Notes: generated by a model from the letters alone, not told the origin. Counted from the stretch's first letter, positions 35,342 to 45,005 are shown. The stretch is 64,000 bases of DNA from Sediminibacillus terrae (GCF_009602435.1 NZ_VZDQ01000023.1:124001-188000); one strand, 5' to 3'. A program made the numbers and translations.

Positions 35342-36574
35342 ATGAAACAAAAGAAACTTGGATCTTTGCTCGTCGTGATGCTTGCAGCCGTATTGGTGTT
35401 GGGAGCCTGTTCTTCCAATGGGTCATCAGGTGGATCGTCTGATAAAGATACAATAACGGTGTGGACCATGACGCCAGAGTTAGAGGACTTTGTAAAAGAA
35501 TATGAAGATGAAAGTGGAGTCAAAGTGGAAGTACAAGCAATACCTTGGGACAATGCACATGATAAACTGCTGACCGCTGTGGCATCTGGAAAAGGCCCGG
35601 ATGTTCTGCAAATCGGTACTACTTGGGTGGCTGAGTTTGCCGAGGCGGGTACATTTTTGGATTTGACGGACTACATCGATGAATATCCAAACTTCAATCC
35701 GGATAATTTTTATGAAAGTGCTGTAGAAACGACAAAATACGATGGCCAAACTATCGGAATTCCATGGTATGTAGATACGCGTGTTTTGTATTACCGAACA
35801 GATCTGTTAGAGGAAGTCGGATATCCGGAAGGACCCGAAACATGGGAAGACGTAAAAGACGCGGCAACGCAATTGGCTGCACGCGGAGACGATCAATATG
35901 GGATCGAGATTCCTCAGGTGGACCAAAACTTCCCGTTCATGCTGGCATGGGAGAATGGCTGGCAATATGAAGAAGGGGAAGGGGCGGCCAACTTTGAAAA
36001 AACGGGATTTAAAGAAGGGGTCGAATTGCATCATACGTTCTTTGAAGAAGGAATGGCTCAGCTGACTGAAGGGAAACAGCTTTACCAGGCGTTCAGTGAT
36101 GGCTCGAAACCGATGTTTTTCAGTGGGCCTTGGGAAATCAACTCCATCAATGAACAAATTCCAGAGCTGGAAGGACAGTGGGACGTTCATGTCATGCCGG
36201 AAGCAGAGAATAACAAATCAATGATCGGCGGGGCGCACTGGACTGTATTTAACAATACAGAAAAAGTGGACGAGGCACTTGATTTCATCAACTGGATGGC
36301 GGATCCGGAAACACAGGTTTCCTGGTATGACACGGTTACAGAATTGCCCGCAAATATGGAAGCGTGGGAGGATCCTGAACTTGCTGATGATGATAAAATC
36401 AGCACGTTCGGCAAGCAGCTAGAATCGACTCAAGCGGTCCCGGTAATTCCTGAGTTCGAAACAATGGCACAGGAACTGATCGATACACTGGAACAAATCA
36501 ACCGGAATGACGCCGATATCGATAAAGCGTTGGAAGAGTACCGCAATCAAGTGTCAAGCATTCTATCAAAATAA
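35342..36574 (+). CDS. Sophoro-oligosaccharide-binding lipoprotein of ABC transporter
   Basis: This 410-residue family 1 solute-binding protein starts with a lipoprotein signal (KKLGSLLVVMLAAVLVLGAC, lipobox LGAC, Cys 23), then a Ser/Gly linker and a mature domain with TITVWTMTPELEDF and MIGGAHWTVFNNT. It is anchored outside and presents sugar oligomers to the permeases downstream. It is the first gene of the transport operon, divergent from GH3-GH94, and corresponds in order to the binding protein of the Listeria 1,2-beta-glucan locus. AAAGGAGTGGAGAGGC precedes the ATG. No ATPase gene is in the cluster; a shared MsmX-type ATPase is expected elsewhere. Confidence 0.88.
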   Translation: MKQKKLGSLLVVMLAAVLVLGACSSNGSSGGSSDKDTITVWTMTPELEDFVKEYEDESGVKVEVQAIPWDNAHDKLLTAVASGKGPDVLQIGTTWVAEFAEAGTFLDLTDYIDEYPNFNPDNFYESAVETTKYDGQTIGIPWYVDTRVLYYRTDLLEEVGYPEGPETWEDVKDAATQLAARGDDQYGIEIPQVDQNFPFMLAWENGWQYEEGEGAANFEKTGFKEGVELHHTFFEEGMAQLTEGKQLYQAFSDGSKPMFFSGPWEINSINEQIPELEGQWDVHVMPEAENNKSMIGGAHWTVFNNTEKVDEALDFINWMADPETQVSWYDTVTELPANMEAWEDPELADDDKISTFGKQLESTQAVPVIPEFETMAQELIDTLEQINRNDADIDKALEEYRNQVSSILSK

Positions 36575-36594
36575 ACTGTCGGAACATATTGTAT

Positions 36595-36629
36595 GCAAGG
36601 TGTGCGCATCATCAATGCTTGCACCTTGC
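36595..36629 (+). terminator. Intercistronic stem-loop after binding-protein gene
   Basis: GCAAGGTGTGCGCAT...ATGCTTGCACCTTGC forms a strong stem-loop between the binding protein and the first permease, with only a weak T-tract. It probably stabilises the upstream mRNA so that more binding protein than permease is made. Confidence 0.65.
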
Positions 36630-36660
36630 TTCCTTGTGAATGGTTGAAGGGAGGACCAGG

Positions 36661-37539
36661 ATGAACAAAAGTAAGTTCAATATTACGCCGTTTCTTTTTA
36701 TTGGACCCGCTGTCTTATTACTGTTTGTATTTTCTTTTGCACCGATTCTAGTCTCGCTTGGTATCAGTTTCACGGATATGAACTTGAGCGGCCTGGCGAA
36801 CTGGTCGCAAATAAATTTTGTCGGTTTTGATAACTTTGTCCAATTGTTTCAAGATGAGAAATTTCTCCAAGCCATGGGGAATACCTTTTTTTATGTGATT
36901 ATCGGTGTGCCGTTGGCGGTCGGCAGTTCCCTGTTGATTGCCGTTTTGCTGAATTTCTTTAATAACTGGGTATCCTCCACATTCCGGGTTGTCTATTATG
37001 TTCCATCCATCACCAATATCGTAGCAATCGCGGTGGTTTGGAGTTTTCTGTACAATCAAGAATATGGTTTGTTCAATTATCTGTTGTCCTTGATCAATGT
37101 CGATTCCGTACCTTGGCTGGAGGAGCCGGTTGTTGCCAGACTGTCCTTGATTCTGCTGGCGGTTTGGAAAAGTAACGGGGTAAGCATGCTGATATTCCTG
37201 GCAGCATTGCAATCAATACCGAAAATGTACTATGAAGCAGCAGACATCGATGGGGCGAACAGAATTCAGAAGTTTTTCAAAATCACCTTGCCATCCATGG
37301 GATTTGCCACCTTTTTTGTCACCGTGACCACCTTGATTGGCTGGCTGCAATTTTTCGAAGAACCTTTCGTCATGACAAACGGGGGGCCGTTGAACGGAAC
37401 GAATTCGATGGCTTTATTCATTTATCAGGAAGGCTTCCAGTATAGTCAGTTCGGTTATGGAGCTGCAGCGTCCTTCGTGCTGTTCGCTATTGTCATTGTA
37501 GCTACACTCGTTCAATTTAAACTGAGGAAAACAGACTAA
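36661..37539 (+). CDS. ABC sugar transporter permease (MalF/UgpA type)
   Basis: This 292-residue protein has six membrane helices and the ABC-permease EAA loop near the C-terminus (YEAADIDGANRIQKFFKITLP). It begins at ATG 36661, about 6 bases after GGGAGG; an in-frame ATG at 36640 lacks a site. It works with the next permease to import beta-1,2-glucan oligosaccharides. Confidence 0.92.
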   Translation: MNKSKFNITPFLFIGPAVLLLFVFSFAPILVSLGISFTDMNLSGLANWSQINFVGFDNFVQLFQDEKFLQAMGNTFFYVIIGVPLAVGSSLLIAVLLNFFNNWVSSTFRVVYYVPSITNIVAIAVVWSFLYNQEYGLFNYLLSLINVDSVPWLEEPVVARLSLILLAVWKSNGVSMLIFLAALQSIPKMYYEAADIDGANRIQKFFKITLPSMGFATFFVTVTTLIGWLQFFEEPFVMTNGGPLNGTNSMALFIYQEGFQYSQFGYGAAASFVLFAIVIVATLVQFKLRKTD

Positions 37540-37557
37540 ACCTAGTGAGGTGCCGCT

Positions 37558-38379
37558 ATGGAATTGAAAAATAAATTTGAGAGAGCAGTTGTGCTTTTTA
37601 TCCTGTTCGCAGGTGGTCTGCTCGTCTCCCTGCCGTTTATCTGGATGATTCTCAGTTCTTTTAAAAACGACAGAGAGGTACTGAGCATACCGCCGACATT
37701 GTTTCCGGAAAACCCGACCTTCGAACATTATATTGAGTTATTCCAAAATCTGAACTTTGGCGTTTACTTGATCAATACCTTGATCATCGTGCTTTTCGCA
37801 ATGCTTGGTTTGTTATTGAATACAATGGCCGGCTATGGATTCGGGAAATTCGATTTCCGGTTCAAAGAAGGATGGTTCATGATTGTCCTCGTCACGATGA
37901 TGATTCCCGGCCAGGTCACCATGATTCCGACCTATCTTATTTTAAATGAAATGGGGCTGACCAATACGATGGCGGGAATCATTCTGCCAGGTTTGATTGC
38001 TGCCTTTAATATATTTTTGATCCGGCAGTTTATGGTGACGATCCCGGATGATTTGATAGAAGCGGCCCGGCTGGACGGTGCCGGTGAGTTTTATATTTTC
38101 TTCAAGTTGATTATCCCGCTTGCCAAGCCGATATTGGCAGTGCAGGTCATTCTTACCTTTATCGCTTCCTGGAACAGCTTCTTATGGCCGTTGATCGTGG
38201 CAAATGATGAGTCGCTGTATACTTTGTCTGTCGGGTTGGCGTTGTTGCAGGACGAAAATGTGACGAATTACGGATTACAAATGGCTGGTTCAGCGTTTAT
38301 GGTTGTCCCGATCGTCGTGATATTCATGATTTTCCAGAAATATATCGTGGAAGGCTTCAATGTATCCGGAATTAAGTAA
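37558..38379 (+). CDS. ABC sugar transporter permease (MalG/UgpE type)
   Basis: This 273-residue, six-helix permease has EAA loop IEAARLDGAGEFYIFFKLIIP. It starts 19 bases after its partner's stop and is followed 24 bases later by the esterase gene. The short N-terminus and IWMILSSFKN match the second permease of family 1 sugar importers. Confidence 0.92.
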   Translation: MELKNKFERAVVLFILFAGGLLVSLPFIWMILSSFKNDREVLSIPPTLFPENPTFEHYIELFQNLNFGVYLINTLIIVLFAMLGLLLNTMAGYGFGKFDFRFKEGWFMIVLVTMMIPGQVTMIPTYLILNEMGLTNTMAGIILPGLIAAFNIFLIRQFMVTIPDDLIEAARLDGAGEFYIFFKLIIPLAKPILAVQVILTFIASWNSFLWPLIVANDESLYTLSVGLALLQDENVTNYGLQMAGSAFMVVPIVVIFMIFQKYIVEGFNVSGIK

Positions 38380-38402
38380 AAAGATGCGAGGGGAGCGATT
38401 GT

Positions 38403-39164
38403 ATGGCTCTGATTGAATGTAACTTTGGTTCGGAAGTGTTATCCAAAAATATGGAAATGAAGGTCATCCTGCCGCAAGAACGCCGTCCTGATGGCACAGG
38501 GCACCCCACCCTGTATTTATTGCATGGTTTTAGCGATAACCATACAGCTTGGACAAGGTGCACGTCGCTGGAACGCTATGCAGAAGAAAAGAAACTGGCT
38601 GTGGTGATGCCGGCGGTGGATAATAGCTATTATGCCGATATGAAGTACGGAGGCAGCTACTGGACGTTCTTGACAGAAGAACTGCCGAAAACTGCCCGAT
38701 CCCTGTTTCCGCTGTCCGCGAAAAGGGAGGATAATTTTGTAGCCGGCCAGTCGATGGGTGGATTCGGCGCATTGAAGTGGGCGCTCAACCATCCTGAACG
38801 GTTTGCAGCTGCAGCAAGCTTGTCCGGCGTGACCGATATGGTGTATCATTTGCAAAATGTGCGTCAGGAGAATTCCGACAAATCGAGGTATCTATCCCTG
38901 GTTTTTGGCGATGAAGATATATCCGGAACGGTCGATGATTTGTTGTATCAGCTTAGACGGCTGGACAAAAGCGTGAAAGAGAAGCCGGCGCTTTATCAGG
39001 CCTGCGGCACGGAAGATTTTTTATATGAGCATAATCGGCGTTTTTTGCATGCCTGCAAAGAGACGTCGTTTGCATTGACGACAGATTTCGGACCGGGCGA
39101 CCATGAGTGGCAGTATTGGGATCAAGTGATTCAGCGGGTGTTGCGCTGGCTTCCGGTAAAATAA
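38403..39164 (+). CDS. Alpha/beta-hydrolase esterase (EstA/esterase D type)
   Basis: This 253-residue cytoplasmic esterase has YLLHGFSDNHTAW (oxyanion region), nucleophile elbow GQSMGGFGALKWAL (Ser about 118), GTEDFLYEHN (Asp) and GDHEWQYW (His), the full triad of the EstA/S-formylglutathione hydrolase-like family. It lies inside the beta-1,2-glucan operon, directly after the permeases. Natural beta-1,2-glucans (for example osmoregulated periplasmic glucans) often carry succinyl groups, so it may strip acyl groups from imported oligomers before phosphorolysis. That role is inference. Confidence 0.85.
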   Translation: MALIECNFGSEVLSKNMEMKVILPQERRPDGTGHPTLYLLHGFSDNHTAWTRCTSLERYAEEKKLAVVMPAVDNSYYADMKYGGSYWTFLTEELPKTARSLFPLSAKREDNFVAGQSMGGFGALKWALNHPERFAAAASLSGVTDMVYHLQNVRQENSDKSRYLSLVFGDEDISGTVDDLLYQLRRLDKSVKEKPALYQACGTEDFLYEHNRRFLHACKETSFALTTDFGPGDHEWQYWDQVIQRVLRWLPVK

Positions 39165-39249
39165 TTCCAATTCTTTCGCAGTGGGGGATAAATAAAGGGC
39201 TTCCATTTGTTAAACTAGAATATAGATACTGGTATGGAGGCTATAGTTT

Positions 39250-40251
39250 ATGGCGACGATAAAAGATGTGGCAAAACTTGCAGGTGTGGCGATTTCGACG
39301 GCTTCCTATGCATTGAACAACAGTGCGAAGATAAGTGCCGCCACCAGAAAAAAAGTCGAGGAAGCTGCCCGTTCATTGAACTATCAGAAAAATGGGTTTG
39401 CTTCGGATTTGAAAAGAACCAAAACGAAAACGATTGTGCTGATCTTGAGTGATTTGTCCGGACCCTATTATTCGGAATTGATTAAAGGGGTTCAGGAAGT
39501 GACCGCGGCAAATGGTTACGATTTGATCGCTTGCAGTTCTATCGGTGGTCAGCAGTCGACAGCGGTGAAATTTTTGAAAGAAAAACGAGCGGACGGTGTG
39601 GTTGTACTGGCACACAATATTACCGATGAAGTGATTCTGGATTCCGCACGGCCTGATTTTCCGATTGTGGTGCTGGACCGCAATCTTCAGCATGACCATG
39701 TGATTCAAGTGGAGGTTGATAATACGGAGGGGGCACGTATGGCGACCAATTATCTGCTTGATCGTGGGATGAAAGAAATTGCCTATATCAGCGGGCCGAA
39801 TAATTCGCATGATAACGAGCGAAGACTTTCCGGCTATCGCGAGGCATTGGAAAAGCGGAATGTGCCTTTTTCCTCCCGTTTAAAAATTTCCGGGGACTTC
39901 ACAAGAGATAGCGGCTATTTTTCCACCAAAATGCTGATTGCCCAGCAGAACCTGCCGGATGCTGTCTTTTTTGCCAACGATGAAATGGCTATCGGCGGAC
40001 TGCAGGCTTTTGCTGAAAAAGGAATCAGTGTTCCGGATGATATTTCGGTGATCGGTTTTGACGATATCCAGCTTTCCGAGCATGTTTCGCCGCCGCTCAC
40101 TACCATCCGGCAGCCGAAATATGAGGCGGGCGCGTTGGCGGTTCACTTGATTTTTCAAGTGCTTGCCGGTGAGAAGGTGGAAGATCATTACAATTTGTCC
40201 ACGGAATTGATTGAGCGAAGTTCTGTGAAAGATCATTCCCATTCAAGGTAA
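39250..40251 (+). CDS. LacI family repressor of the beta-1,2-glucan locus
   Basis: This 333-residue regulator has an N-terminal helix-turn-helix ATIKDVAKLAGVAISTASYALNN, hinge RSLNYQKNGFASDLK, and a periplasmic-binding-like effector domain with VIGFDDIQLSEHVSPPLTTI. It lies at the end of the transporter cluster, 86 bases after the esterase, with its own GGTATGGAGG ribosome site. The GAAACGTTTC sites in the divergent region are its likely operators, with an oligosaccharide as inducer. Confidence 0.9.
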   Translation: MATIKDVAKLAGVAISTASYALNNSAKISAATRKKVEEAARSLNYQKNGFASDLKRTKTKTIVLILSDLSGPYYSELIKGVQEVTAANGYDLIACSSIGGQQSTAVKFLKEKRADGVVVLAHNITDEVILDSARPDFPIVVLDRNLQHDHVIQVEVDNTEGARMATNYLLDRGMKEIAYISGPNNSHDNERRLSGYREALEKRNVPFSSRLKISGDFTRDSGYFSTKMLIAQQNLPDAVFFANDEMAIGGLQAFAEKGISVPDDISVIGFDDIQLSEHVSPPLTTIRQPKYEAGALAVHLIFQVLAGEKVEDHYNLSTELIERSSVKDHSHSR

Positions 40252-40500
40252 GTATTCGTATGGTGCGGCAGTTAATGCGATTTCGCTCGGCGGTCTGCTT
40301 GTGAGCTCACTCTGTAGTGTCTCACCTAATCAGTTTGTCTGCTGCAGACCTTAATATATTTGGCATCTTTCCAGTGGAAAGGAAATGATCTGTTGAAACC
40401 TGTTCGGGCATTTAAAAAGGAAGCATGGACTGAATCGCAAGTAGCCAGCGATGATAAAAAGCGACTCTTATGAACTTACTTTAATAAAAAGGAACGGGCC
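40252..40500. other. Intergenic region, no gene seen
   Basis: About 250 bases after the LacI gene contain no credible reading frame. Together with the following repeat element it forms a 530-base non-coding gap. Confidence 0.4.
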
Positions 40501-40670
40501 GGGACAAAAGCGTGGCCGCCAATGCAAAAACCGAACGGTTCCGTTCGGTTTTATTTGTGTGTTCCGTAGAAGAACTTCTTTTTATCCTATTGTTTGAGCG
40601 TGCTTTGCATCACTATGGCAAGATACTGCACGTTCCCCGGGCACGGCTTCAGCCCCCTCAGCTTATTTGT
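40501..40670. repeat. Structured dispersed repeat, shortened copy 2
   Basis: It begins GGGACAAAAGCGTGGCCGCC, followed by palindrome AACCGAACGGTTCCGTTCGGTT (40529-40552) and then the core TTTATCCTATTGTTTGA..GGCAAGATACTGCACGTTCC-CGGGCA, matching copy 1 at 17471-17765. The left end corresponds to the inverted right end of copy 1, while the core keeps the direct orientation, so this copy is rearranged or shortened. Confidence 0.65.
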
Positions 40671-40785
40671 ATCTAGAACAGTGACGAAGATGAAAAATCA
40701 GCCCGGAGTCCTTTATTCTTCTGAAATGGCCTATGGAACCAACTATAAAAAAGGCTATTGTCGGACTGGAATCAGAAAATACTTT

Positions 40786-41430
40786 CTATGTCGTTGACTC
40801 TTCTTTAACATGTTTTCCTATCAATTCCGCCTGGATGATATATCGGTTTGGTGCGGATCCGATAAAGTCAAATGGATAGCAGGTCGTCAAGGTCAGTGTC
40901 GGTGTTTGTTTCTCGATGAGGACAGAGCGGTCATCAGCGTCGGTGATCCAGGTTTTGCGTATTTGGTATTCATAGAATATATCCTGAAAATCAAGATATA
41001 TTCTATCACCCGGCTGCATGTCGTCCAACCCCGTAAAAACAGTATCCCGGTGACCGGCTAAGCCGGTATGGCCAAGTTGGCCGGGTTGTTTCATAGTCTC
41101 AGAGGCGTACATACCGACACCGTTTTTAAGGGTTTGTTTGTCCGTTCCCCAAAAAACCGGATAAATCTTTTCCAGCTTGGGGATGGTCAGTTCCCCGACT
41201 TTTTCTCCTTTCCTGAAGATTTGTGTGGAGCTTACCCTGGTCCGGTCTTCAGATGTCGTGTAACGCTGCAGCGATTCCTGGATGTTTGAATCATTCCAAT
41301 GTTGGGAGACGGATCTGGCTGCCGTTCGATCAACCGTCACCACTGTTGATTCTTCCCACCATTTATACCCATGCCATCCGGTTATCGCCAAACCGATGGC
41401 AAACAGCGCTATTCCGAAAAAATATTTCAT
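40786..41430 (-). CDS. Sortase, class D-like
   Basis: This protein of about 214 residues has an N-terminal membrane anchor (KYFFGIALFAIGLAITGWHGY), then the sortase barrel with LTIPKLEKIYPVFWG, catalytic His in GHTGLAGHRDTVF, catalytic Cys in TLTLTTCYPFDFIG and Arg in APNRYII. TLTTCYPF and short length match YhcS-like class D enzymes. The start is placed at ATG 41430; an upstream GTG (41445) is possible. It lies directly after the alkaline phosphatase gene, which ends with a candidate sorting signal, so the phosphatase is its likely dedicated substrate. Confidence 0.9.
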   Translation of the reverse strand: MKYFFGIALFAIGLAITGWHGYKWWEESTVVTVDRTAARSVSQHWNDSNIQESLQRYTTSEDRTRVSSTQIFRKGEKVGELTIPKLEKIYPVFWGTDKQTLKNGVGMYASETMKQPGQLGHTGLAGHRDTVFTGLDDMQPGDRIYLDFQDIFYEYQIRKTWITDADDRSVLIEKQTPTLTLTTCYPFDFIGSAPNRYIIQAELIGKHVKEESTT

Positions 41431-41446
41431 GAGGGGTCCACCCACC

Positions 41447-42994
41447 TTAGCTCTCCTGTGACTCAGCTGATCCGTGCGGTTTCTTCCTTCTGATAAACAG
41501 CAGTGCTCCTAACATACTGACAACAGAACCAAACAGGATACCGATTGGATGACTGGATGCCGTATCTGCTAGCTGGTCACCTGTCTCCTTATCTCCTATC
41601 CCCATTAAACGGAAAATGTTTTCTGCGTTATCTGTATTATCAATGTGACCGGAAAAGTGTTCAGCTCCTGGTCCGAACGCATATACCGGGACGTCCACCC
41701 CAGTATGTCCTTCGGTCGTCCATCCTGTACCGGAACGCATGTCAAAAATGTTTTCGATTGCAGCATCGACAGCCAGGATGAGATCTTCCTCTTCCTGGTC
41801 CTTCGCTTCCTCGTAAGCTGCCCGGACAGCTTCGATTTCATCATCTGTCAAATCAAGCTGGATGTTTTCTGCCAATGTGGCTTCGATTTCTGCACCACCC
41901 GCAATCTGTTCGGCCATATAGTCAGGGGTTTTCTCCGCCGCTTGTAACACTTCGGGATGCCACTGATATTCCCCGTCACGTCCGACGGATAGCCCGCCAG
42001 TTGAATGGTCGGCAGTTGCCACCACCAGCGTTTCTCCGTCCTGCTCGGCAAAATCTATCGCTTTGGAGAAAGCTTGTTCAAAGTCTTCCATCTCACTCAT
42101 GGCAGCAACAATATCATTGTCATGTCCGGCCCAGTCAATCTGGCTTCCTTCTACCATCAGGAAAAATCCGTCTTCATCATTTTTAAGACGATCCAATGCA
42201 GACATCGTCATTTCCGCCAGGGACGGCTGATCCTCTGTGCGATCAATCGCTTTGTCGAGCCCCACGGGAGCAAATAATCCGAGTACCTGTTCATCCTTAT
42301 TTTGAAGCAGCTTTTTTCTGGTATCGATGTAGCTGTAGCCATCCTTTTTGAATTCTTTGGTCAAATCGCGATCATCACGAATGAAGAAGTCTGTGCCGCC
42401 ACCAAGGAGAACATCCACTGCGTGTTCTCCGTTTACGAGATTGTCGAAATAATCATCCGCAATTTGATCATAATTATTACGCGATTCATCATGGGTGCCG
42501 AATGCCGCAGGAGTGGCATGGTTTATTTGGGAAGTAGCAACCAGACCGGTGGCTTTTCCGTGTTGCTTGGCGGCTTCCAGGACGGTTTTGGTTTCATGTT
42601 TTTCCAAATCGACTGCAATCGCTCCATTGTACGTTTTCACGCCGGAAGACATTGCTGTTGCTGTGGCAGCTGAATCCGGAATGTTTTCTTTTTCGTCTTC
42701 TTCACCGCCGTCAAAATATGCATCGGCAGAATAGGTGGTCTGCATCCCGGTCAAATAAGAATCAAAAAATGTATTCTCCATTTGCTGTGTCTCCGGGTCA
42801 TCCTTGAAGTAGCGGTATGCAGTCTGGTAAGCAGGCCCCATTCCGTCACCAATCATAAAAATGACATTTTTCACTTCCGGCTGTTCGTTTACTTCAGCGC
42901 TTGCATGGTATGTAGAAGTCGTGGTCGTTCCAAAAGCAAGGGCCGCCAAAGCTGAAGCAACCACCCATTTTTTTGTCCAATTACGCTTTTTCAC
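41447..42994 (-). CDS. Alkaline phosphatase with apparent cell-wall sorting signal
   Basis: This 515-residue enzyme has a Sec signal peptide (KKRNWTKKWVVASALAALAFG, cleavage near ASA), metal motif NVIFMIGDGMG, the catalytic Ser region DSAATATAMSSGVKT, and VATADHSTGGL. It removes phosphate from extracellular esters. The C-terminus (GDQLADTASSHP, hydrophobic helix, RRKK) has the layout of a sorting signal with LADTA in place of LPxTG/LPDTA. The sortase gene follows within 20 bases. The phosphatase is therefore probably attached to the wall. No Pho box was sought reliably. Confidence 0.92.
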   Translation of the reverse strand: MKKRNWTKKWVVASALAALAFGTTTTSTYHASAEVNEQPEVKNVIFMIGDGMGPAYQTAYRYFKDDPETQQMENTFFDSYLTGMQTTYSADAYFDGGEEDEKENIPDSAATATAMSSGVKTYNGAIAVDLEKHETKTVLEAAKQHGKATGLVATSQINHATPAAFGTHDESRNNYDQIADDYFDNLVNGEHAVDVLLGGGTDFFIRDDRDLTKEFKKDGYSYIDTRKKLLQNKDEQVLGLFAPVGLDKAIDRTEDQPSLAEMTMSALDRLKNDEDGFFLMVEGSQIDWAGHDNDIVAAMSEMEDFEQAFSKAIDFAEQDGETLVVATADHSTGGLSVGRDGEYQWHPEVLQAAEKTPDYMAEQIAGGAEIEATLAENIQLDLTDDEIEAVRAAYEEAKDQEEEDLILAVDAAIENIFDMRSGTGWTTEGHTGVDVPVYAFGPGAEHFSGHIDNTDNAENIFRLMGIGDKETGDQLADTASSHPIGILFGSVVSMLGALLFIRRKKPHGSAESQES

Positions 42995-43400
42995 ATTCAG
43001 TCCCTCCTAAAAAGAAAAATGGCAATGCTTACTGAGTGAATTCCCGGTTTAACCTGCGGCAAACTGGGGAAAAAGAAACAAATTTGCCAAACGTCAGAAA
43101 GGGACTATTTCAGGTTGTGTGGGAAAGAGGGACTGTCCCCGGAAAGGGAAGTTCGACTTCCGGAGGTTTTTCGACACGATTCTTTGCAATTCACTCCGAC
43201 GATGGAACCATGGTATACTTAGAAAGTAGTGTTTCATCTGGCAAGGTGGCTAAAAGCGGAAAAGGGATTGTTTGCAAGCGATTTTTGAATTCCGTATAGT
43301 AGAGGTATTAAGAAACAATGCCAAGCTACATAGGCAGCGTTCAAGGCAGCCAAACTAGGGAAACAAAGTAAAAAATGCAGGAAGAAAGGGTCGAATTCGT
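42995..43400. other. Intergenic region, no gene seen
   Basis: About 400 bases between divergent phosphatase and gnd genes. GGGACTGTCCCC at about 43127-43138 is the same 12-base palindrome found in the hairpin elements at 49762 and 63347. Forward frames lack family features. Confidence 0.45.
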
Positions 43401-44819
43401 ATGGCAAAGCAACAAATAGGTGTCATTGGTTTAGCGGTGATGGGTAAAAACCTTGCATTGAATATAGAGAGCAGAGGTTACTCCGTTTCTGTTTTCAATC
43501 GTTCTTATGAGAAAACAGCAGACTTTTTAAACAATGAAGCGAAAGGAAAGAACTTTGTTGGTTCTGAAACAATCGAGGAGTTTGTCGCTTCATTGGAAAA
43601 GCCAAGAAAAATATTACTGATGGTGAAAGCTGGTGCAGCCACCGACGCAACCATCGAGTCGCTGAAACCTCATTTAGATGATGGGGATATTTTGATTGAC
43701 GGCGGAAATACATTCTTTAAAGATACCATTCGCAGAAATAAAGAGTTGGCTGAATCGGGTCTTCATTTCATCGGTACCGGTGTATCCGGTGGGGAAGAAG
43801 GTGCTTTGAAGGGGCCATCCATCATGCCTGGCGGGCAGAAAGAGGCATTTGACAAGGTGCAGCCAATTTTAGAAGCAATTGCAGCGAAAGTGGATGGAGA
43901 GCCTTGTACTACGTATATTGGCCCGGACGGAGCCGGACACTATGTGAAAATGGTCCATAATGGAATTGAATATGGGGACATGCAATTGATTTCTGAAGCA
44001 TACTTCATTTTGAAGCATGTATTAGGATTGAGTGCCGAGGAATTGCATGAAGTGTTTGCGGATTGGAACAAAGGGGAGCTGGACAGCTATTTGATCGAAA
44101 TCACCGCAGATATCTTCACGAAAATGGACGAAGAAACCGGAAAACCACTTGTAGATATGATTCTTGACACTGCAGGTCAAAAGGGAACCGGAAAATGGAC
44201 GAGCCAAAGTGCGCTTGACCTGGGCGTGCCGCTTCCGATCATTACGGAAAGTGTTTTCTCCCGCTTTATTTCGGCGATGAAGGAAGAACGCGTCAAAGCG
44301 AGCAAAGTGCTGAGTGGACCGGAAATGGCCAAAGCATCCTTCGACGGTGACAAGAAAGAATTGGTGGAAGCAGTACGTAAAGCGCTGTATATGAGTAAAA
44401 TTTGCTCGTATGCCCAAGGGTTCGCCCAAATGCGTTCCGCTTCTGAGGAATATGACTGGAATCTTCGCTACGGCGATATCGCCATGATTTTCCGTGGAGG
44501 CTGCATCATCCGCGCGCAATTCTTGCAAAAAATCAAAGAGGCTTATGACCGCGAGCCAGGTTTGACCAACCTGCTGCTTGATCCATATTTCAAAGATATT
44601 GTAGAAAACTACCAAGAATCTCTGCGTGAAGTACTGGCTATCGCCATCAAGCGGGGAATCCCAGTACCGGCTTTCTCCAGCGCATTGGCTTATTACGACA
44701 GTTATCGCACGGAAAAACTGCCAGCCAACCTGCTGCAGGCCCAACGCGATTACTTCGGCGCCCATACTTATCAGCGTCTGGACAAAGAAGGCATTTTCCA
44801 TACCGAATGGATGAAGTAG
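43401..44819 (+). CDS. gnd: 6-phosphogluconate dehydrogenase, decarboxylating
   Basis: This 472-residue enzyme converts 6-phosphogluconate to ribulose 5-phosphate with NAD(P)+. Visible are [23 protein letters not shown] (nucleotide site), [28 protein letters not shown] (substrate loop), [14 protein letters not shown] with the catalytic Lys just before it, and the C-terminal FHTEW. FNRS after the second strand is typical of NADP use. It is separate from zwf, which faces it 370 bases away. Confidence 0.95.
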   Translation: MAKQQIGVIGLAVMGKNLALNIESRGYSVSVFNRSYEKTADFLNNEAKGKNFVGSETIEEFVASLEKPRKILLMVKAGAATDATIESLKPHLDDGDILIDGGNTFFKDTIRRNKELAESGLHFIGTGVSGGEEGALKGPSIMPGGQKEAFDKVQPILEAIAAKVDGEPCTTYIGPDGAGHYVKMVHNGIEYGDMQLISEAYFILKHVLGLSAEELHEVFADWNKGELDSYLIEITADIFTKMDEETGKPLVDMILDTAGQKGTGKWTSQSALDLGVPLPIITESVFSRFISAMKEERVKASKVLSGPEMAKASFDGDKKELVEAVRKALYMSKICSYAQGFAQMRSASEEYDWNLRYGDIAMIFRGGCIIRAQFLQKIKEAYDREPGLTNLLLDPYFKDIVENYQESLREVLAIAIKRGIPVPAFSSALAYYDSYRTEKLPANLLQAQRDYFGAHTYQRLDKEGIFHTEWMK

Positions 44820-44821
44820 GA

Positions 44822-45005
44822 AGAAAAGCGGAGGCGACCCGATCAGCGACGTAAAAGCTGGACTGAACCGTAGGAGATAAAGGAAAGCCGAAAAGGTGTA
44901 TTTCCTTTTCAAGCATGACTTATCGTACGGAGGTGAGGGAAGGTTACTAGTCGCTAGGGAGCCGTAGCCGGACAAAGAAAAGTGGAGGCGACCCGATCAG
45001 CGACG
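44822..45005. repeat. Pair of direct repeats after gnd
   Basis: AGAAAAGCGGAGGCGACCCG and following GATCAGCGACGT occur at 44822-44853 and again, with one base change, at 44976-45006. The intervening 120 bases contain AAGGAAAGCCGAAAAGG and CCTTTTC. They resemble the GGAGGCGAC intergenic repeats common in Bacillales genomes; no coding capacity. Confidence 0.65.

Noticed and set aside
43036-43299. 87-residue forward frame before gnd
   Set aside because: Composition is unlike a protein, it contains the GGGACTGTCCCC palindrome, and it has no ribosome site.
44022-44975. 317-residue minus-strand frame opposite gnd
   Set aside because: It is the antisense shadow of the highly conserved gnd gene.
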